DNA of 64,000 nt from Hwanghaeella sp965227365. GTDB lineage: Bacteria; Pseudomonadota; Alphaproteobacteria; UBA8366; Aestuariispiraceae. Position numbers and translations under genes: made by a program. The notes beneath the pieces were generated by a model. It was not told the origin of the DNA. It was given only the letters and a program-made list of their open reading frames with translations, and made no database searches. Location of the stretch: positions 1,364,001 through 1,428,000 of the forward strand of contig NZ_OZ245754.1 of the NCBI RefSeq assembly GCF_965227365.1. The letters are read 5' to 3'. Positions 42,293 through 52,059 of the stretch are shown one piece after another; the stretch's first letter is position 1; each line of letters begins with the position of its first letter.

Positions 42293-43807
42293 ATGAATCT
42301 TGCAACCTGGCTGGCGCGCGCGGCGCGCAGTTTCCCCGAACAGTGCGCGGTCGGATACGGGACGGCGCCGTTTCAGGATTATCGTAAACTGGCGAACCGG
42401 GCGGCGCGTCTCGCGGCAGCACTTCGGAACGATCTGGGCCTGAAACCCGGCGACCGGGTGGCGTTGGCGACGAAGAACGTTCCGGAATATATGGAGGTCC
42501 TGTGGGGGCTGTGGTGGGCCAACATCTCCGCCGTGCCGGCCAATGCCAAGCTTCATGGGAACGAGTTCAAATACATCCTGGAAGACTCCGGCTCTCGGGT
42601 TGTCTTCACGACCGCCGACCTGACCGAGACGATCGAACAGTACAAACCCGATTGCGTCGAACGGGTCATCGAGATCCGCACGGCGGATTACGAAAAGCTG
42701 TTCGGCGATGCGGTGCTGGAGCTTCAGGACGCGCATGCGGACGACATGGCCTGGCTGTTCTATACCAGCGGCACGACAGGCCGGCCCAAGGGCGCACAGA
42801 TCAGCCACCGTAACATCGCGGCCATGACCTTCGGCTATCTGTCGGACATCGAACCGGTCTTCCCCGGCGAGCAATGCCTGCACGCCGCGCCGCTCAGCCA
42901 CGGGTCGGGCATGTATATGGTGCCGCATCTGTGCAAGGCCGGGGTCAATGTCGTCCCGGAATCGGGCGGCTTCGATCCGGCGGAGATCGGTGCGCTTGCC
43001 AGCCATTGGGGGGCGGTTTCGATGTTCGCGGCTCCGACCATGGTGACCCGCCTGACCGGGCATCCGGGCGATATCGATCCGACAGGCATCCGCACCATCA
43101 CCTATGGCGGTGCGCCGATGTATGTGGATGACGCGATCCGGGCCATCGACCGCTTCGGTAATCGTTTCGCGCAATTGTTCGGCCAGGGCGAAAGCCCGAT
43201 GACGGGAACCATCCTGTCCAAGGCGCAAATCGCCGACCGCGACCATCCGAAATGGCGCCACCGGCTGGGGTCGATCGGGATCGCGAATTCGACCGTCGAA
43301 TGCACCGTCGCCGACGATGACGGCACCCTGTTGGCGCCGGGCGAGATTGGTGAGGTCGTCATTCGCGGCGACGCGGTGATCAAGGGCTATTGGAACAATC
43401 CGGAAGCGACGGCAAAGGCGCTGAAGCACGGCTGGCTCTATACCGGCGATGTCGGCGAGATCGACGAGGACGGTTTCATCACGTTGAAGGACCGGTCGAA
43501 GGACATGATCATTTCGGGCGGATCGAACATCTATCCGCGCGAGATCGAGGAAGTCCTGTTGACCGATGATCGGGTGCAGGAAGTTTCCGTCATCGGCCGC
43601 CCCGACGCGGATTGGGGCGAAGTCGTCGTCGCCTATGTGGTCGGCAAGGATATCGGTCCGGCGGATCTGGACAAGCTGTGTCTGGACAATATCGCGCGTT
43701 TCAAACGGCCGAAGGACTATGTCTTCGTCGATCAACTGCCGAAGAACAATTACGGCAAGATCCTGAAGACGGAACTGCGTGAGAAGGACAAGCAACGCCA
43801 GGATTAG
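42293..43807 (+). CDS. AMP-dependent acyl-CoA synthetase
   Basis: A 504-residue ANL-family ligase. The P-loop is WLFYTSGTTGRPKGAQISH; the A8-type hinge LYTGDVGEIDEDGFITLKDR and the catalytic Lys in NNYGKILKTELRE are present. It activates a carboxylic acid to its CoA thioester. The acid is not indicated; family placement suits fatty or aromatic acids. It follows the SDR gene by 41 bp. Confidence 0.9.
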   Translation: MNLATWLARAARSFPEQCAVGYGTAPFQDYRKLANRAARLAAALRNDLGLKPGDRVALATKNVPEYMEVLWGLWWANISAVPANAKLHGNEFKYILEDSGSRVVFTTADLTETIEQYKPDCVERVIEIRTADYEKLFGDAVLELQDAHADDMAWLFYTSGTTGRPKGAQISHRNIAAMTFGYLSDIEPVFPGEQCLHAAPLSHGSGMYMVPHLCKAGVNVVPESGGFDPAEIGALASHWGAVSMFAAPTMVTRLTGHPGDIDPTGIRTITYGGAPMYVDDAIRAIDRFGNRFAQLFGQGESPMTGTILSKAQIADRDHPKWRHRLGSIGIANSTVECTVADDDGTLLAPGEIGEVVIRGDAVIKGYWNNPEATAKALKHGWLYTGDVGEIDEDGFITLKDRSKDMIISGGSNIYPREIEEVLLTDDRVQEVSVIGRPDADWGEVVVAYVVGKDIGPADLDKLCLDNIARFKRPKDYVFVDQLPKNNYGKILKTELREKDKQRQD

Positions 43808-43905
43808 CCCCGATTTCCCGGCAAGACGGGCGTTGGAGTTCGGCAATCTTTGGTATAGCGTTCGGGGTGAGATTTTTCCGAGATTGGCGGCACCCGCGGC
43901 TTGAG

Positions 43906-44655
43906 ATGACAGTCAGACTTTTTCCCATCGCCGCGGTCGTTCTGGTCGTTCTCCTCTGTTTTCCGTTCTTCGTGTTCATAGGCGCGGCGCAGGCGGCACA
44001 GGATCCGGGTGACGTCGCCCGCGAGATTATCGCGGACGGTCCCTATCAGACCGAACTGGAACTGGCCAAGCCGCGTGAACCGCGAATCCAGAGTTCCGAC
44101 CGATCCTGGTGGCGCGATGTGTTCTCAGCCCTGGAAACGTTGGCACCCGCGCTGCGTGCTATCCTCTACATCGCCGGCGCGGCGGTGATCATCCTTATCC
44201 TATTCGCGGTCCTGCGTGGGCTTTCGGGCCAGGATTGGCGCTTTTTTCGACGCCGAAATCGGGGAGATGAACAGGCCGGCGACGAGGCGGGTGGCGTTTC
44301 GACCAGGACCCGCCATTTCGACGCGGTCGGCACCTTGAGCGACGCGGATGCCCTGGCCGCCGCCGGCCGCTATTCGGAGGCTGTGCGGGTCCTGCTGTTC
44401 AAAAGCCTCGAATTCTTGCGTTCCGGCATCGGCGACGCGGTCTTTCCTTATCTGACCAGCCGGGAAATCCTTCTTGTCTCCGGGTTGGACGCGGCCGAGC
44501 GTGACGCGTTGAGGCGGATCGTCGCGACGGAGGAAATTTCCCATTTCGGCGAGGCGCTGTTGAACGCGGAGGCCTATCGGGCCTGCCGCGGCGATTTCCT
44601 GCTCTTCTCGGGGCAGGAGACAAACGGCGTGACGGGTGCGGAGGGCGCGGCGTGA
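43906..44655 (+). CDS. DUF4129-type membrane protein
   Basis: A 249-residue protein with a signal-anchor (LFPIAAVVLVVLLCFPFFVF) and a second helix (AILYIAGAAVIILILFAVL). Its C-terminal domain contains ALAAAGRYSEAVRVLLFKSL then SREILLVSGL, as in DUF4129. ATG 43906 is preferred over GTG 43867 as the start of the signal sequence. Its stop overlaps the next start (GTGA). It heads the MoxR-DUF58 operon; DUF4129 proteins are regular partners of these genes. Confidence 0.8.
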   Translation: MTVRLFPIAAVVLVVLLCFPFFVFIGAAQAAQDPGDVAREIIADGPYQTELELAKPREPRIQSSDRSWWRDVFSALETLAPALRAILYIAGAAVIILILFAVLRGLSGQDWRFFRRRNRGDEQAGDEAGGVSTRTRHFDAVGTLSDADALAAAGRYSEAVRVLLFKSLEFLRSGIGDAVFPYLTSREILLVSGLDAAERDALRRIVATEEISHFGEALLNAEAYRACRGDFLLFSGQETNGVTGAEGAA

Positions 44656-45890
44656 AGGCGGGCGCTGTCTTCGACCCCCGCGTGATCGCGGTCCTGATCT
44701 GCCTCGGCATCACGGGGTTTGTCGGGTCGCTGATCATCGGCTCCCTGGCCGGCGATCCGGAGGTGAACCGGCCGGTGGGCGCGAACGGCTTTTCGACCTC
44801 CGCCGTCGGTCACCGCGCGTTCCGGGAAATGCTTGAAGAACTGGGATACGAGGTGCGGACCTATACCCGGCAGGGCGACCCGCCGGCGGACGGTATGGCC
44901 GCACTTATCCTGGCGGAACCGCTGACAGGCAAACGGGCCCATCTGCAACGCATGGTCCAGGATTATCCGACCCTGGTCGTTCTGCCGAAGTGGTGGGTGA
45001 GAACGTCCTTTGAAAATCCACATTGGGCAACGGAAGCGAGGCTGTTGAGCGACAATCATGTGACCGCGATCCTGCAGTCGGTACTGGAGGATGCGACCGT
45101 CCAGCGGGTCGCGGCAGGTCCGAAACAGTGGAAGACTGCGGCTATCGGCGCCATGCCGGTGATCGACGGGACGGTCCAACTGGTCAGCTCCGACAAGCTG
45201 TTTCCGTTGGTCTCGACGGATGAGGGTGTGTTGGTAGGGGCGGTGGCCGACAGCAGGCAGACGACGATCATCGTCGCCGACCCCGACATATTGGCCACCC
45301 ATGGGCTGGGAAAGGGCGCGAATGCGGCCTTGATGGTGAAACTGCTCGACTCCTTCGGGGGCGACGGCGCGATCGTATTCGACGAAACGATCCACGGTTT
45401 CCGGACCTATCCCGGCGTCACGACGGCGATTTTCGACATGCCTTTTGTTTGGGTGACCGCCTTGGTCGGCTTGACGATCGCGGTCCTGGTCTGGGCGTCC
45501 ATCGGCCGTTTCGGCGCCCCGTTCGCGGAACGGGAGACGGTGAATACCGGCGGGGCGACCCTGGTCGAAAGCACATCGGATCTGGTGGTCGATGCCGGCA
45601 ATCTCAGCGAGTCGTTCAAGCGCTATGCGGCGCAGGTTCAGGCCCGGGCCGCCCGGCGGCTGCATGCACCCAAGGCTCTGTCGCGGGACGAATTGGTCGA
45701 TTGGCTGGACAAGGTCGGCCGCAATCGGGGCGCGCGGCATGGATACCGCGAGTTGATGCGCCAGGTTCTGCTGCAGGAGCAGGCGAGCGGAAAGACGAAT
45801 GGAAATCTGTTGCGGCTGGCCCGTGCCTTGCGCCGCTGGGAAGAGGAGGTGACGCATGGCGATCGAAGCCGTCCGCGCAATGGCGGATGA
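44652..45890 (+). CDS. DUF4350 domain protein
   Basis: A 412-residue protein starting at GTG 44652 inside the previous stop (4-bp overlap). One anchor helix (VIAVLICLGITGFVGSLIIG) is followed by the DUF4350 region FSTSAVGHRAFREMLEELGY and GDGAIVFDETIHGF. A second helix is FVWVTALVGLTIAVLVWASI and a cytoplasmic C-terminus follows. It overlaps the MoxR gene by 35 bp. The family's biochemical role is unknown; it accompanies MoxR/DUF58. Confidence 0.85.
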   Translation: MKAGAVFDPRVIAVLICLGITGFVGSLIIGSLAGDPEVNRPVGANGFSTSAVGHRAFREMLEELGYEVRTYTRQGDPPADGMAALILAEPLTGKRAHLQRMVQDYPTLVVLPKWWVRTSFENPHWATEARLLSDNHVTAILQSVLEDATVQRVAAGPKQWKTAAIGAMPVIDGTVQLVSSDKLFPLVSTDEGVLVGAVADSRQTTIIVADPDILATHGLGKGANAALMVKLLDSFGGDGAIVFDETIHGFRTYPGVTTAIFDMPFVWVTALVGLTIAVLVWASIGRFGAPFAERETVNTGGATLVESTSDLVVDAGNLSESFKRYAAQVQARAARRLHAPKALSRDELVDWLDKVGRNRGARHGYRELMRQVLLQEQASGKTNGNLLRLARALRRWEEEVTHGDRSRPRNGG

Positions 45891-46812
45891 CCTGAGGACG
45901 GAAGTCGGAAAGGTCGTGGTCGGCCTGGACGACGCGGTGGAAATCCTACTGGTGGCGCTGCTGTCCGAAGGGCATGTGCTGATGGAAGGGGTGCCGGGTA
46001 CCGCCAAGACATTGTTGGCGCAGACCTTCTCGGCCGCGCTTTCACTCGATTTCGGGCGGGTTCAGTTCACCCCGGACCTGATGCCCGGCGATGTCATCGG
46101 AACGAATCTGTTCGATTTCCAATCTAATTCCTTTTCCCTGGTGAAGGGACCGATCTTCACCCAGTTCCTGCTGGCGGACGAGATCAATCGCACGCCGCCG
46201 AAAACCCAGGCCTCGCTGTTGCAGGCGATGCAGGAAAGGGAGGTGACGATTGACGGCAAGACGCATCCCCTGGGGGACGCTTTCATGGTTGTGGCGACGC
46301 AGAACCCGATCGAGCAGCAGGGCACCTATCCCTTGCCGGAAGCCCAGTTGGACCGGTTCCTGTTCAAGCATGTTCTGACCTATCCCAGCCGCGATGAGGA
46401 ACGCGATGTGGTTCGGCGGCATGGCGCGCGGACCGCGATGCCCTCGGTTGAGGATCACGGTGTCCGGCCGGTCGGGGACCTCAACGCCCTGCGGGCGGCT
46501 CGGGTCGTTGTCTCCGACATTACCCTGGCGGACGACATGACCGATTACATCGTCGATCTGATCCGGGCGACCCGGGAACATCCGGCGCTTGCCTTCGGAG
46601 CCTCGCCGCGCGCGGCTACCAATTTGTCGGCGGCGGCGCGGGCCTATGCGGTGTTGAACGGCAGGGACTACGTCATTCCGGACGATGTGAAATCGCTGGC
46701 GAAGCCGTTGCTGCGGCACCGGTTGGTCCTGTCCGCCTCGGCCGAAATCGAAGGGATGGGCGAGGATCAGGTCATCGATCAGATCCTGCAGCAGATCCCC
46801 GTGCCGCGCTGA
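45856..46812 (+). CDS. MoxR-family AAA+ ATPase
   Basis: A 318-residue ATPase. Walker A is EGVPGTAKTLLAQTFS, Walker B is LLADEINRTPPKTQASLLQA, sensor 1 lies in MVVATQNPIEQQGTYPLPEA, and the arginine-bearing QLDRFLFK follows. MoxR ATPases work as chaperones that help insert cofactors or mature partner proteins, here presumably DUF58 and von Willebrand-type neighbours. Its stop overlaps the DUF58 start by one base. Confidence 0.93.
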   Translation: MAIEAVRAMADDLRTEVGKVVVGLDDAVEILLVALLSEGHVLMEGVPGTAKTLLAQTFSAALSLDFGRVQFTPDLMPGDVIGTNLFDFQSNSFSLVKGPIFTQFLLADEINRTPPKTQASLLQAMQEREVTIDGKTHPLGDAFMVVATQNPIEQQGTYPLPEAQLDRFLFKHVLTYPSRDEERDVVRRHGARTAMPSVEDHGVRPVGDLNALRAARVVVSDITLADDMTDYIVDLIRATREHPALAFGASPRAATNLSAAARAYAVLNGRDYVIPDDVKSLAKPLLRHRLVLSASAEIEGMGEDQVIDQILQQIPVPR

Positions 46813-48119
46813 TGAAACCGACGATCCGCGCCGTTCTGCTCTGCGCCGCCGGCATTCCGCCGGTGACGGCGTTGATCGTCGTGGACGCCGCTTATTGGCC
46901 GGTTTCGGTTTTTTTCATGCTGTTCGTCCTCCTCGTCGGTGGTGTGGACGCGCTGCTTTGCCCGTCCGCAAGGGCCCTCATGGTCACGGCGCGACCGCCC
47001 GGACAATTGAATGTCGGCCGGGACGGGGTGCTTTCCCTGACCGTGGCGTTTCGGCGGACCGGCATGGCCGTCGCGGTGGATTGTCTGCTGGATGTCAACG
47101 ACGTCCTGACCCGCCCGCCGCTTCGGCGCGTGATCGTGCCCGTGAATACGGAAACCGAATTCGATCTTGCGCTGCGGGCTGACCGTCGCGGCATGGCGGA
47201 TGTGGAGGCGATCTGGCTGCGCTGGCGCGGACCGTTGGGGCTGTTTCAGCGAAGCCATGCCGTTCAGGGCGGCAGGATCCCGGTCATACCCGATGTAAAT
47301 CTGGTCCGCGAGATGGAGATCCGCTTCAACGCGCGCGATGCGATGCATGGTGTGAAGGTGCAGCGGCAGAAAGGCGAGGGTCGGGAGTTCAACGCCCTGA
47401 AGGAATGGCGGCCTGGGATGGATACACGGTCGATCGATTGGAAACAGTCGGCCCGCCACCGCGCGCTGATCAGCAAGGAATACGATGTCGAGCGCAACCA
47501 CCCGGTCGTTTTCGCTTTTGATACCGGGCACTTGATGGGCGAGGCGGTCCACGGCCTCACGAAACTGGATCATGCGATCAATGCTTCGCTGGTCCTGGGC
47601 TGGACCTGCTTGCAGGGCGGGGATCGTGTCGGCGCCTATGGGTTCAACGCCCGCATGGGTGCCTATGCGACGCCGACAGGCGGCCGGTCGGGTTTTGTCC
47701 GCCTGCAGGGGTTCGGCGCCGAATTGGACTATTCCGTCGACGAGACGAATTTCACCTTGGGTCTGGGCGGTCTGCTGGGACGTTTGGACCGGCGCAGTCT
47801 GGTCATCGTCTTCAGCGATTTCGTCGATACGGTGACCGCCGATCTGATGATCGACGGGTTGCGTCGACTGGCCGGGCGCCATCTGGTTCTTTTCGTGACC
47901 TTCCGGAACGTTGAACTGGAAGGCGTGGCCGAGAGCATGCCCCGGGGGGCGAAGGGATTGGCCGGGTCGGTCATCGCGGCGGATCTGGTGCAGGAAAGGC
48001 GTATCGTGACACGCAGCCTGGAGCAGATGGGAATCCTGTGCCTGGAAACGGTGCCGGGCGAGGTGAACGCGGCCCTCGTCAATCAATACATGGACATCAA
48101 ACGGCAAGGATTGATCTGA
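46812..48119 (+). CDS. DUF58 domain protein
   Basis: A 435-residue protein with two N-terminal helices (AVLLCAAGIPPVTALIVVDA, PVSVFFMLFVLLVGGVDALL). It carries the DUF58 core GREFNALKEWRPGMDTRSID and a von Willebrand-like segment (VVFAFDTGHLMGE, LVIVFSDFVDT). It starts at ATG 46812 on the MoxR stop (TGATG). DUF58 proteins nearly always pair with MoxR. Their function in the envelope is still unclear. Confidence 0.9.
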   Translation: MKPTIRAVLLCAAGIPPVTALIVVDAAYWPVSVFFMLFVLLVGGVDALLCPSARALMVTARPPGQLNVGRDGVLSLTVAFRRTGMAVAVDCLLDVNDVLTRPPLRRVIVPVNTETEFDLALRADRRGMADVEAIWLRWRGPLGLFQRSHAVQGGRIPVIPDVNLVREMEIRFNARDAMHGVKVQRQKGEGREFNALKEWRPGMDTRSIDWKQSARHRALISKEYDVERNHPVVFAFDTGHLMGEAVHGLTKLDHAINASLVLGWTCLQGGDRVGAYGFNARMGAYATPTGGRSGFVRLQGFGAELDYSVDETNFTLGLGGLLGRLDRRSLVIVFSDFVDTVTADLMIDGLRRLAGRHLVLFVTFRNVELEGVAESMPRGAKGLAGSVIAADLVQERRIVTRSLEQMGILCLETVPGEVNAALVNQYMDIKRQGLI

Positions 48120-48122
48120 GCC

Positions 48123-49127
48123 ATGGCGGACGTCACCCTGAAAAGCGCGGTGTTTCGCCGGGAGCGCGAGAAGACCTGGCAGGAATTGGACGGGATCGTC
48201 ACCCAGATCGAGAAGCGGGGCGTCCGGTCGCTGACGCCGGAACAGTGCCACCGTCTCCCGCTGCTGTACCGTGCGACGCTGTCTTCGCTCTCCGTCGCGC
48301 GCAGCATATCGCTGGACCGCAATGTTCTGGACTATCTGGAGACGCTCTCGACCCGCGCCTATTTCTGCGTTCACGGCGCCCGCGGATCGCTGTTTGGATA
48401 TCTGCGGAATTTCCTGCTCGTGGATTTTCCGGCCGCAGTTCGCGCCGCCCGCTGGCATCTCGTTGTCGCCGCCCTGCTGCTGGCCGGGGGGATTCTCGCC
48501 GGTCACGCCTTGGTCATCGCGGATAGCAACTGGTACCACAGCATCGTGCCGGAGGGCATGGCCGGCGGGCGCACACCCGATGCCAGTGCCGAGGACCTGA
48601 GCAAAATTCTTTACGACCCGCCGGGAGAGAACGAAGCCTTCCTGCATGTCTTCGCCTCGTATCTTTTCACGCATAACGCCGGGATCGGCATTCTTTGCTT
48701 CGGTCTGGGATTTGCGCTGGGTATCCCGGTCTTCCTGCTGATGTTCTACAACGGCCTGATGATCGGGGCGATGACGGGCCTGCACGCGAGCAAGGGGCTG
48801 CTGCCTGATTTCGTCGGCTGGCTGTTCGTGCACGGCACGACGGAATTGCTGGCGGTAGCGCTCTGTGCCGCGGCAGGCCTCGTACTCGGGTCGGCCGTAG
48901 CCCTGCCGGGGACCCATTCGCGGCTGGAAAACCTTCGCCGGGAGGGCAGGCGGGCGGCGCGTATCGTGATCGGCGCGGTGCTGCTGTTCCTGGTGGCGGC
49001 GTTGCTGGAAGGCTTCGCCCGGCAGCTCGTCACCGATATGACGGCCCGCTATTCGATCGGGATCGTCGCCGGGCTTCTCTGGGCCGCGTATTTCGGCCTT
49101 GCCGGGGTGGGGCGACGCGATGGCTAG
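48123..49127 (+). CDS. SpoIIM-domain membrane protein
   Basis: A 334-residue protein with a soluble helical start (REREKTWQELDGIVTQIEKRG) and about six helices. The motif FVGWLFVHGTTELLAVALCA is typical of the stage II sporulation protein M family, which is widespread outside spore formers. It begins 3 bp after the DUF58 stop and ends inside the RDD start (ATGGCTAG overlap). No sporulation role is implied. Confidence 0.87.
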   Translation: MADVTLKSAVFRREREKTWQELDGIVTQIEKRGVRSLTPEQCHRLPLLYRATLSSLSVARSISLDRNVLDYLETLSTRAYFCVHGARGSLFGYLRNFLLVDFPAAVRAARWHLVVAALLLAGGILAGHALVIADSNWYHSIVPEGMAGGRTPDASAEDLSKILYDPPGENEAFLHVFASYLFTHNAGIGILCFGLGFALGIPVFLLMFYNGLMIGAMTGLHASKGLLPDFVGWLFVHGTTELLAVALCAAAGLVLGSAVALPGTHSRLENLRREGRRAARIVIGAVLLFLVAALLEGFARQLVTDMTARYSIGIVAGLLWAAYFGLAGVGRRDG

Positions 49128-50133
49128 CCGAACCGCCACTGCCGCCGGCAGCAAGATTCTGACTGCGATGAACCAGGAACAGGCCAAAAGGAGGCGACTG
49201 ATCTCGACCCCGGAAGGAGTCCAGGTCAGCGTTACCCTCGCCGATCGCGGCGAGCGCGCCGGGGCGGTCGTGCTGGATCTGGTCTTTATTCTGCTGGGAC
49301 TGCTTGCCGGTGGGATTGCCCTGTACGCGCTTCGGCGCAGCGGGTTGGTGACCTATGACTGGATCATCGTGCTCGGGTATCTGACCTTTTTTCTGTTGCG
49401 GAACTTCTACTTCCTGTTCTTCGAATTGCGATGGCAGGGTCGAACGCCGGGCAAAAGGCTGATGAAACTGCGGGTCATAGACCGGAAGGGGGGAACGCTG
49501 ACCGCCGACGCCGTCTTCGCCCGAAATCTGGTCCGTGAGGTGGAGCTGTTCATTCCGATGATGCTGCTGATTTCCAGGACGAGTGTCGGGCTCGGTGCCT
49601 GGGAAACCCTGCTGCAGTGGCTGTGGATCGGCGTCTTCCTTTTCTTTCCGTTTTTCAACCGTGACCGGATGCGGGTCGGTGATCTGATCGCCGGGACCTG
49701 GGTCGTGGTGTCGCCGAAGGAGTCCCTGCTGTCGGACCTGTCGGAAGAAACGCGCTATTCGCCGCCATCCCCTTCATCACCGCCGTCAGCCGACGGGTTG
49801 CAGGCCGCGCGGGACACCGGGCCGGGACCGGCGGCGGAACCGTCGAAACTGCAATTCACCTTCACGGACAAGCAGCTCGACACCTATGGGATTTTCGAGC
49901 TTCAGACCCTGGAGGAAGTTCTGCGCCGGTCGGGCCCGGAAGCGCATGCGGTGCGCGCGGCCGTCGCCGACAGGATACGCGTGAAAATCGGCCATGCCAG
50001 CGGCGGCGGCGCGGGCGGCGCCCTGACTGAAGGACAGGTCGTGCCTTTCCTGGACCAGTTCTACAAGGCCCTGCGCCAGCGGTTGGAAGCGCGGATGCTG
50101 CTCGGCGACCGAAAGGAAAGCAAATACGATTGA
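49120..50133 (+). CDS. RDD-family membrane protein
   Basis: A 337-residue protein starting at ATG 49120 inside the SpoIIM-type stop. The RDD pattern is visible in ADRGERAGAVVLDLVFILLG and FELRWQGRTPGKRLMKLRVI, then FFNRDRMRVGDLIAGTWVVV. The C-terminal 110 residues are soluble and partly disordered (YSPPSPSSPPSADG), with a helical end (YGIFELQTLEEVLRRSGP). It closes the six-gene operon and converges with the first of three membrane paralogues 6 bp away. Confidence 0.87.
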   Translation: MASRTATAAGSKILTAMNQEQAKRRRLISTPEGVQVSVTLADRGERAGAVVLDLVFILLGLLAGGIALYALRRSGLVTYDWIIVLGYLTFFLLRNFYFLFFELRWQGRTPGKRLMKLRVIDRKGGTLTADAVFARNLVREVELFIPMMLLISRTSVGLGAWETLLQWLWIGVFLFFPFFNRDRMRVGDLIAGTWVVVSPKESLLSDLSEETRYSPPSPSSPPSADGLQAARDTGPGPAAEPSKLQFTFTDKQLDTYGIFELQTLEEVLRRSGPEAHAVRAAVADRIRVKIGHASGGGAGGALTEGQVVPFLDQFYKALRQRLEARMLLGDRKESKYD

Positions 50134-50139
50134 GCGGCG

Positions 50140-50943
50140 TTAGTCGAAGATCGCCGCAATGTCCTTGGCGCTCGTGCCTTCCTTCACCCTGCGGATCTCA
50201 TCATAGAGCGCGGCAACGAAAATCACCGAAAAGACGGACATGGGCGCGCCGATTGCGTTGGTTGCCGGTATCGCAGCATTGGCTTCAGCAATGCTTAAGG
50301 GGCCCGTATCCACAACGAGATGCATCAGGCCGAATACCGATAGGCCGAGGAATTGGACGACCATGTAAAGAAAGGCGACCAGTAACACAGCGAATAGAAC
50401 TTTCCATCGATACCCGATAACCAGCGCTTTGCTTCGCGAGAATGCGGCGCTTACGCCCCGGTCTTCGCTGATGATTGCCGGCGTAACGAGGATATACGTC
50501 GTCATGAAATAGATGCCCGGAATGACGATTAGTGCGAACCCTATGCCGACACCTAGATAATAGGCCAGCATGCCGCCATAGACGGGCAGCATGCCAAGAA
50601 TGCCGGTTTGAAAGGCTGCGGCCAGGCTTGGGCTTTCGCCATTCAAATTCTGCAGGGTGAAGAAGGTTATCGCGGCGGCGGCGATGCTATAAATCGCAAT
50701 CTCGCCGATGAAGAAGACGGCGCCTGGAATGCTGGCGATTTCCGTGAAGTCGTATCGCGACAGGATCGTATCCGGCAGCACGGCCAGCACCACGGCGATC
50801 GGCAGGACATAGATCAAACCGAAAATCGTGTTCTGGGGCAGTCTACGAAACAACAACGAGAAGCTCCGCCTGAATACCGACAGGATCGATATTGGCGGAG
50901 CTTTACCCAATCGTGCTTTTGCGCCGGCGGTGTTTACGGCCAT
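50140..50943 (-). CDS. Membrane paralogue 1 of 3 (GPDPase membrane-domain-like)
   Basis: A 267-residue multi-pass protein with about six helices. The hallmark SRSKALVIGYRWKVLFAVLL resembles the membrane domain of glycerophosphodiester phosphodiesterase-type proteins. The C-terminus ends KEGTSAKDIAAIFD, an ending shared with the other two. ATG 50943 has GGAG about 11 bases before it; the TTG at 50949 is less likely. The function is unknown. Confidence 0.75.
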   Translation of the reverse strand: MAVNTAGAKARLGKAPPISILSVFRRSFSLLFRRLPQNTIFGLIYVLPIAVVLAVLPDTILSRYDFTEIASIPGAVFFIGEIAIYSIAAAAITFFTLQNLNGESPSLAAAFQTGILGMLPVYGGMLAYYLGVGIGFALIVIPGIYFMTTYILVTPAIISEDRGVSAAFSRSKALVIGYRWKVLFAVLLVAFLYMVVQFLGLSVFGLMHLVVDTGPLSIAEANAAIPATNAIGAPMSVFSVIFVAALYDEIRRVKEGTSAKDIAAIFD

Positions 50944-50999
50944 ACCCAAGTTGCTCCAGCGGACCGAAGCCGCTTTCCTTTAAGGGAAAGTCGGGGACC

Positions 51000-51866
51000 T
51001 TAGTCAAAGACCGCGGCAATTTCTTCCGCGGTGCTGCCTTCCTTTGCGACGCGGATCTGGTGATACAGGACCGCCGCGAGGATCAGCAGGAACAGATACT
51101 GGACCGCTTCGAAGAGTGTACCGATGATGATTGCGACGGTGCCCGGCACCACGGCGTTGAATTCGCCCGACAGGGTGAAGGGCAGGGTCCCCGCCGCCAG
51201 ACCGAAGCCGATCCCGGTGGCGATCAGCAACAGCACCGCCAACACGCCGACGCCGAAAATGCTCGACCGGTATCCTTTCGTCAGTGCCGCGCTTCGCGAC
51301 AGGGCCGCGAGGGGGCCTTTGCGTTCCGCCACCCCGGCGGGCACGGCGATGGCAAGCATCACCATTACGATGAAACCGGGGATGATCAGGAAAACGAAAC
51401 CGGCCGCTACGGCAATCCCCTGCAGGACGAGGATGAAGAAGACTGGAATCGCACGGATCAAACCTTCCTTGATCGACGCGCCGATCGAGATCTCGCCGTT
51501 CGCCAGGATGACGCAGGCCATATGCGTAACCGAACCGTACAGCCAGGCGACCAGAAGCCAGGAAATGACCACATAGATGCCTATGCCGAGCGGGTTCATG
51601 ACCCCGGCCATCATATCGGCCTGGAAGCTCGGCAGGGCGAGGACCAGGACGATCCCCGGCAGCCAGGTCACCGCCGCGAGCAGGAAGAAAAGATGAAAAT
51701 GCCTGAACAGGGTGGAGAAGGTCAGGGAAAATACCTTGCCGATGGAGAGATCACCGGGCGTTGGTGCCGCGGGCGCCGCGTTTGGATTACCTGCGTTTGG
51801 ATTACCCGGGTTTGGATTACCTGCATCGGGCACACTCCCCAGGTTGCCGCTTTCTTGATCCGACAT
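51000..51866 (-). CDS. Membrane paralogue 2 of 3 with an Asn-Pro-rich N-terminus
   Basis: A 288-residue protein. The first 50 residues are soluble and contain a short repeat of the form NPNAG/NPG (NAGNPNPGNPNAGNPNAAPA pattern). Six or so helices follow, with SRSAALTKGYRSSIFGVGVL at the same place as in paralogue 1. It ends KEGSTAEEIAAVFD. ATG 51866 is chosen because GGGGGGGAC lies just upstream; the frame from 51905 is not supported. Confidence 0.75.
   Translation of the reverse strand: MSDQESGNLGSVPDAGNPNPGNPNAGNPNAAPAAPTPGDLSIGKVFSLTFSTLFRHFHLFFLLAAVTWLPGIVLVLALPSFQADMMAGVMNPLGIGIYVVISWLLVAWLYGSVTHMACVILANGEISIGASIKEGLIRAIPVFFILVLQGIAVAAGFVFLIIPGFIVMVMLAIAVPAGVAERKGPLAALSRSAALTKGYRSSIFGVGVLAVLLLIATGIGFGLAAGTLPFTLSGEFNAVVPGTVAIIIGTLFEAVQYLFLLILAAVLYHQIRVAKEGSTAEEIAAVFD
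51781..51825 (-). repeat. Three 15-bp repeats encoding NP(N)xG units
   Basis: TTTGGATTACCTGCG and two close variants follow one another inside the start of membrane paralogue 2. They give a five-residue Asn-Pro-rich repeat, so copy number may vary among strains. Confidence 0.75.
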
Positions 51867-52059
51867 CGTCCCCCCCCAAAAAAACAACTCCAAGATAACC
51901 GGCAAACTACCGCATGCCGATCATGCGCTGCCAGCTTAACGGGCTTTTCAAAACGTGAGCAACCAATAATGACGGATGTTTCGTTACATTCCTGCGTAGG
52001 TCACGGCGAAGGGTGCGCGTTCCGGCAACCGTGCTTGGTTGGGCGGGAAGAGGCGCGTG

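Noticed and set aside
46779..49187. 802-codon minus-strand frame
   Set aside because: Antisense to the DUF58 and SpoIIM genes; composition is that of a shadow.
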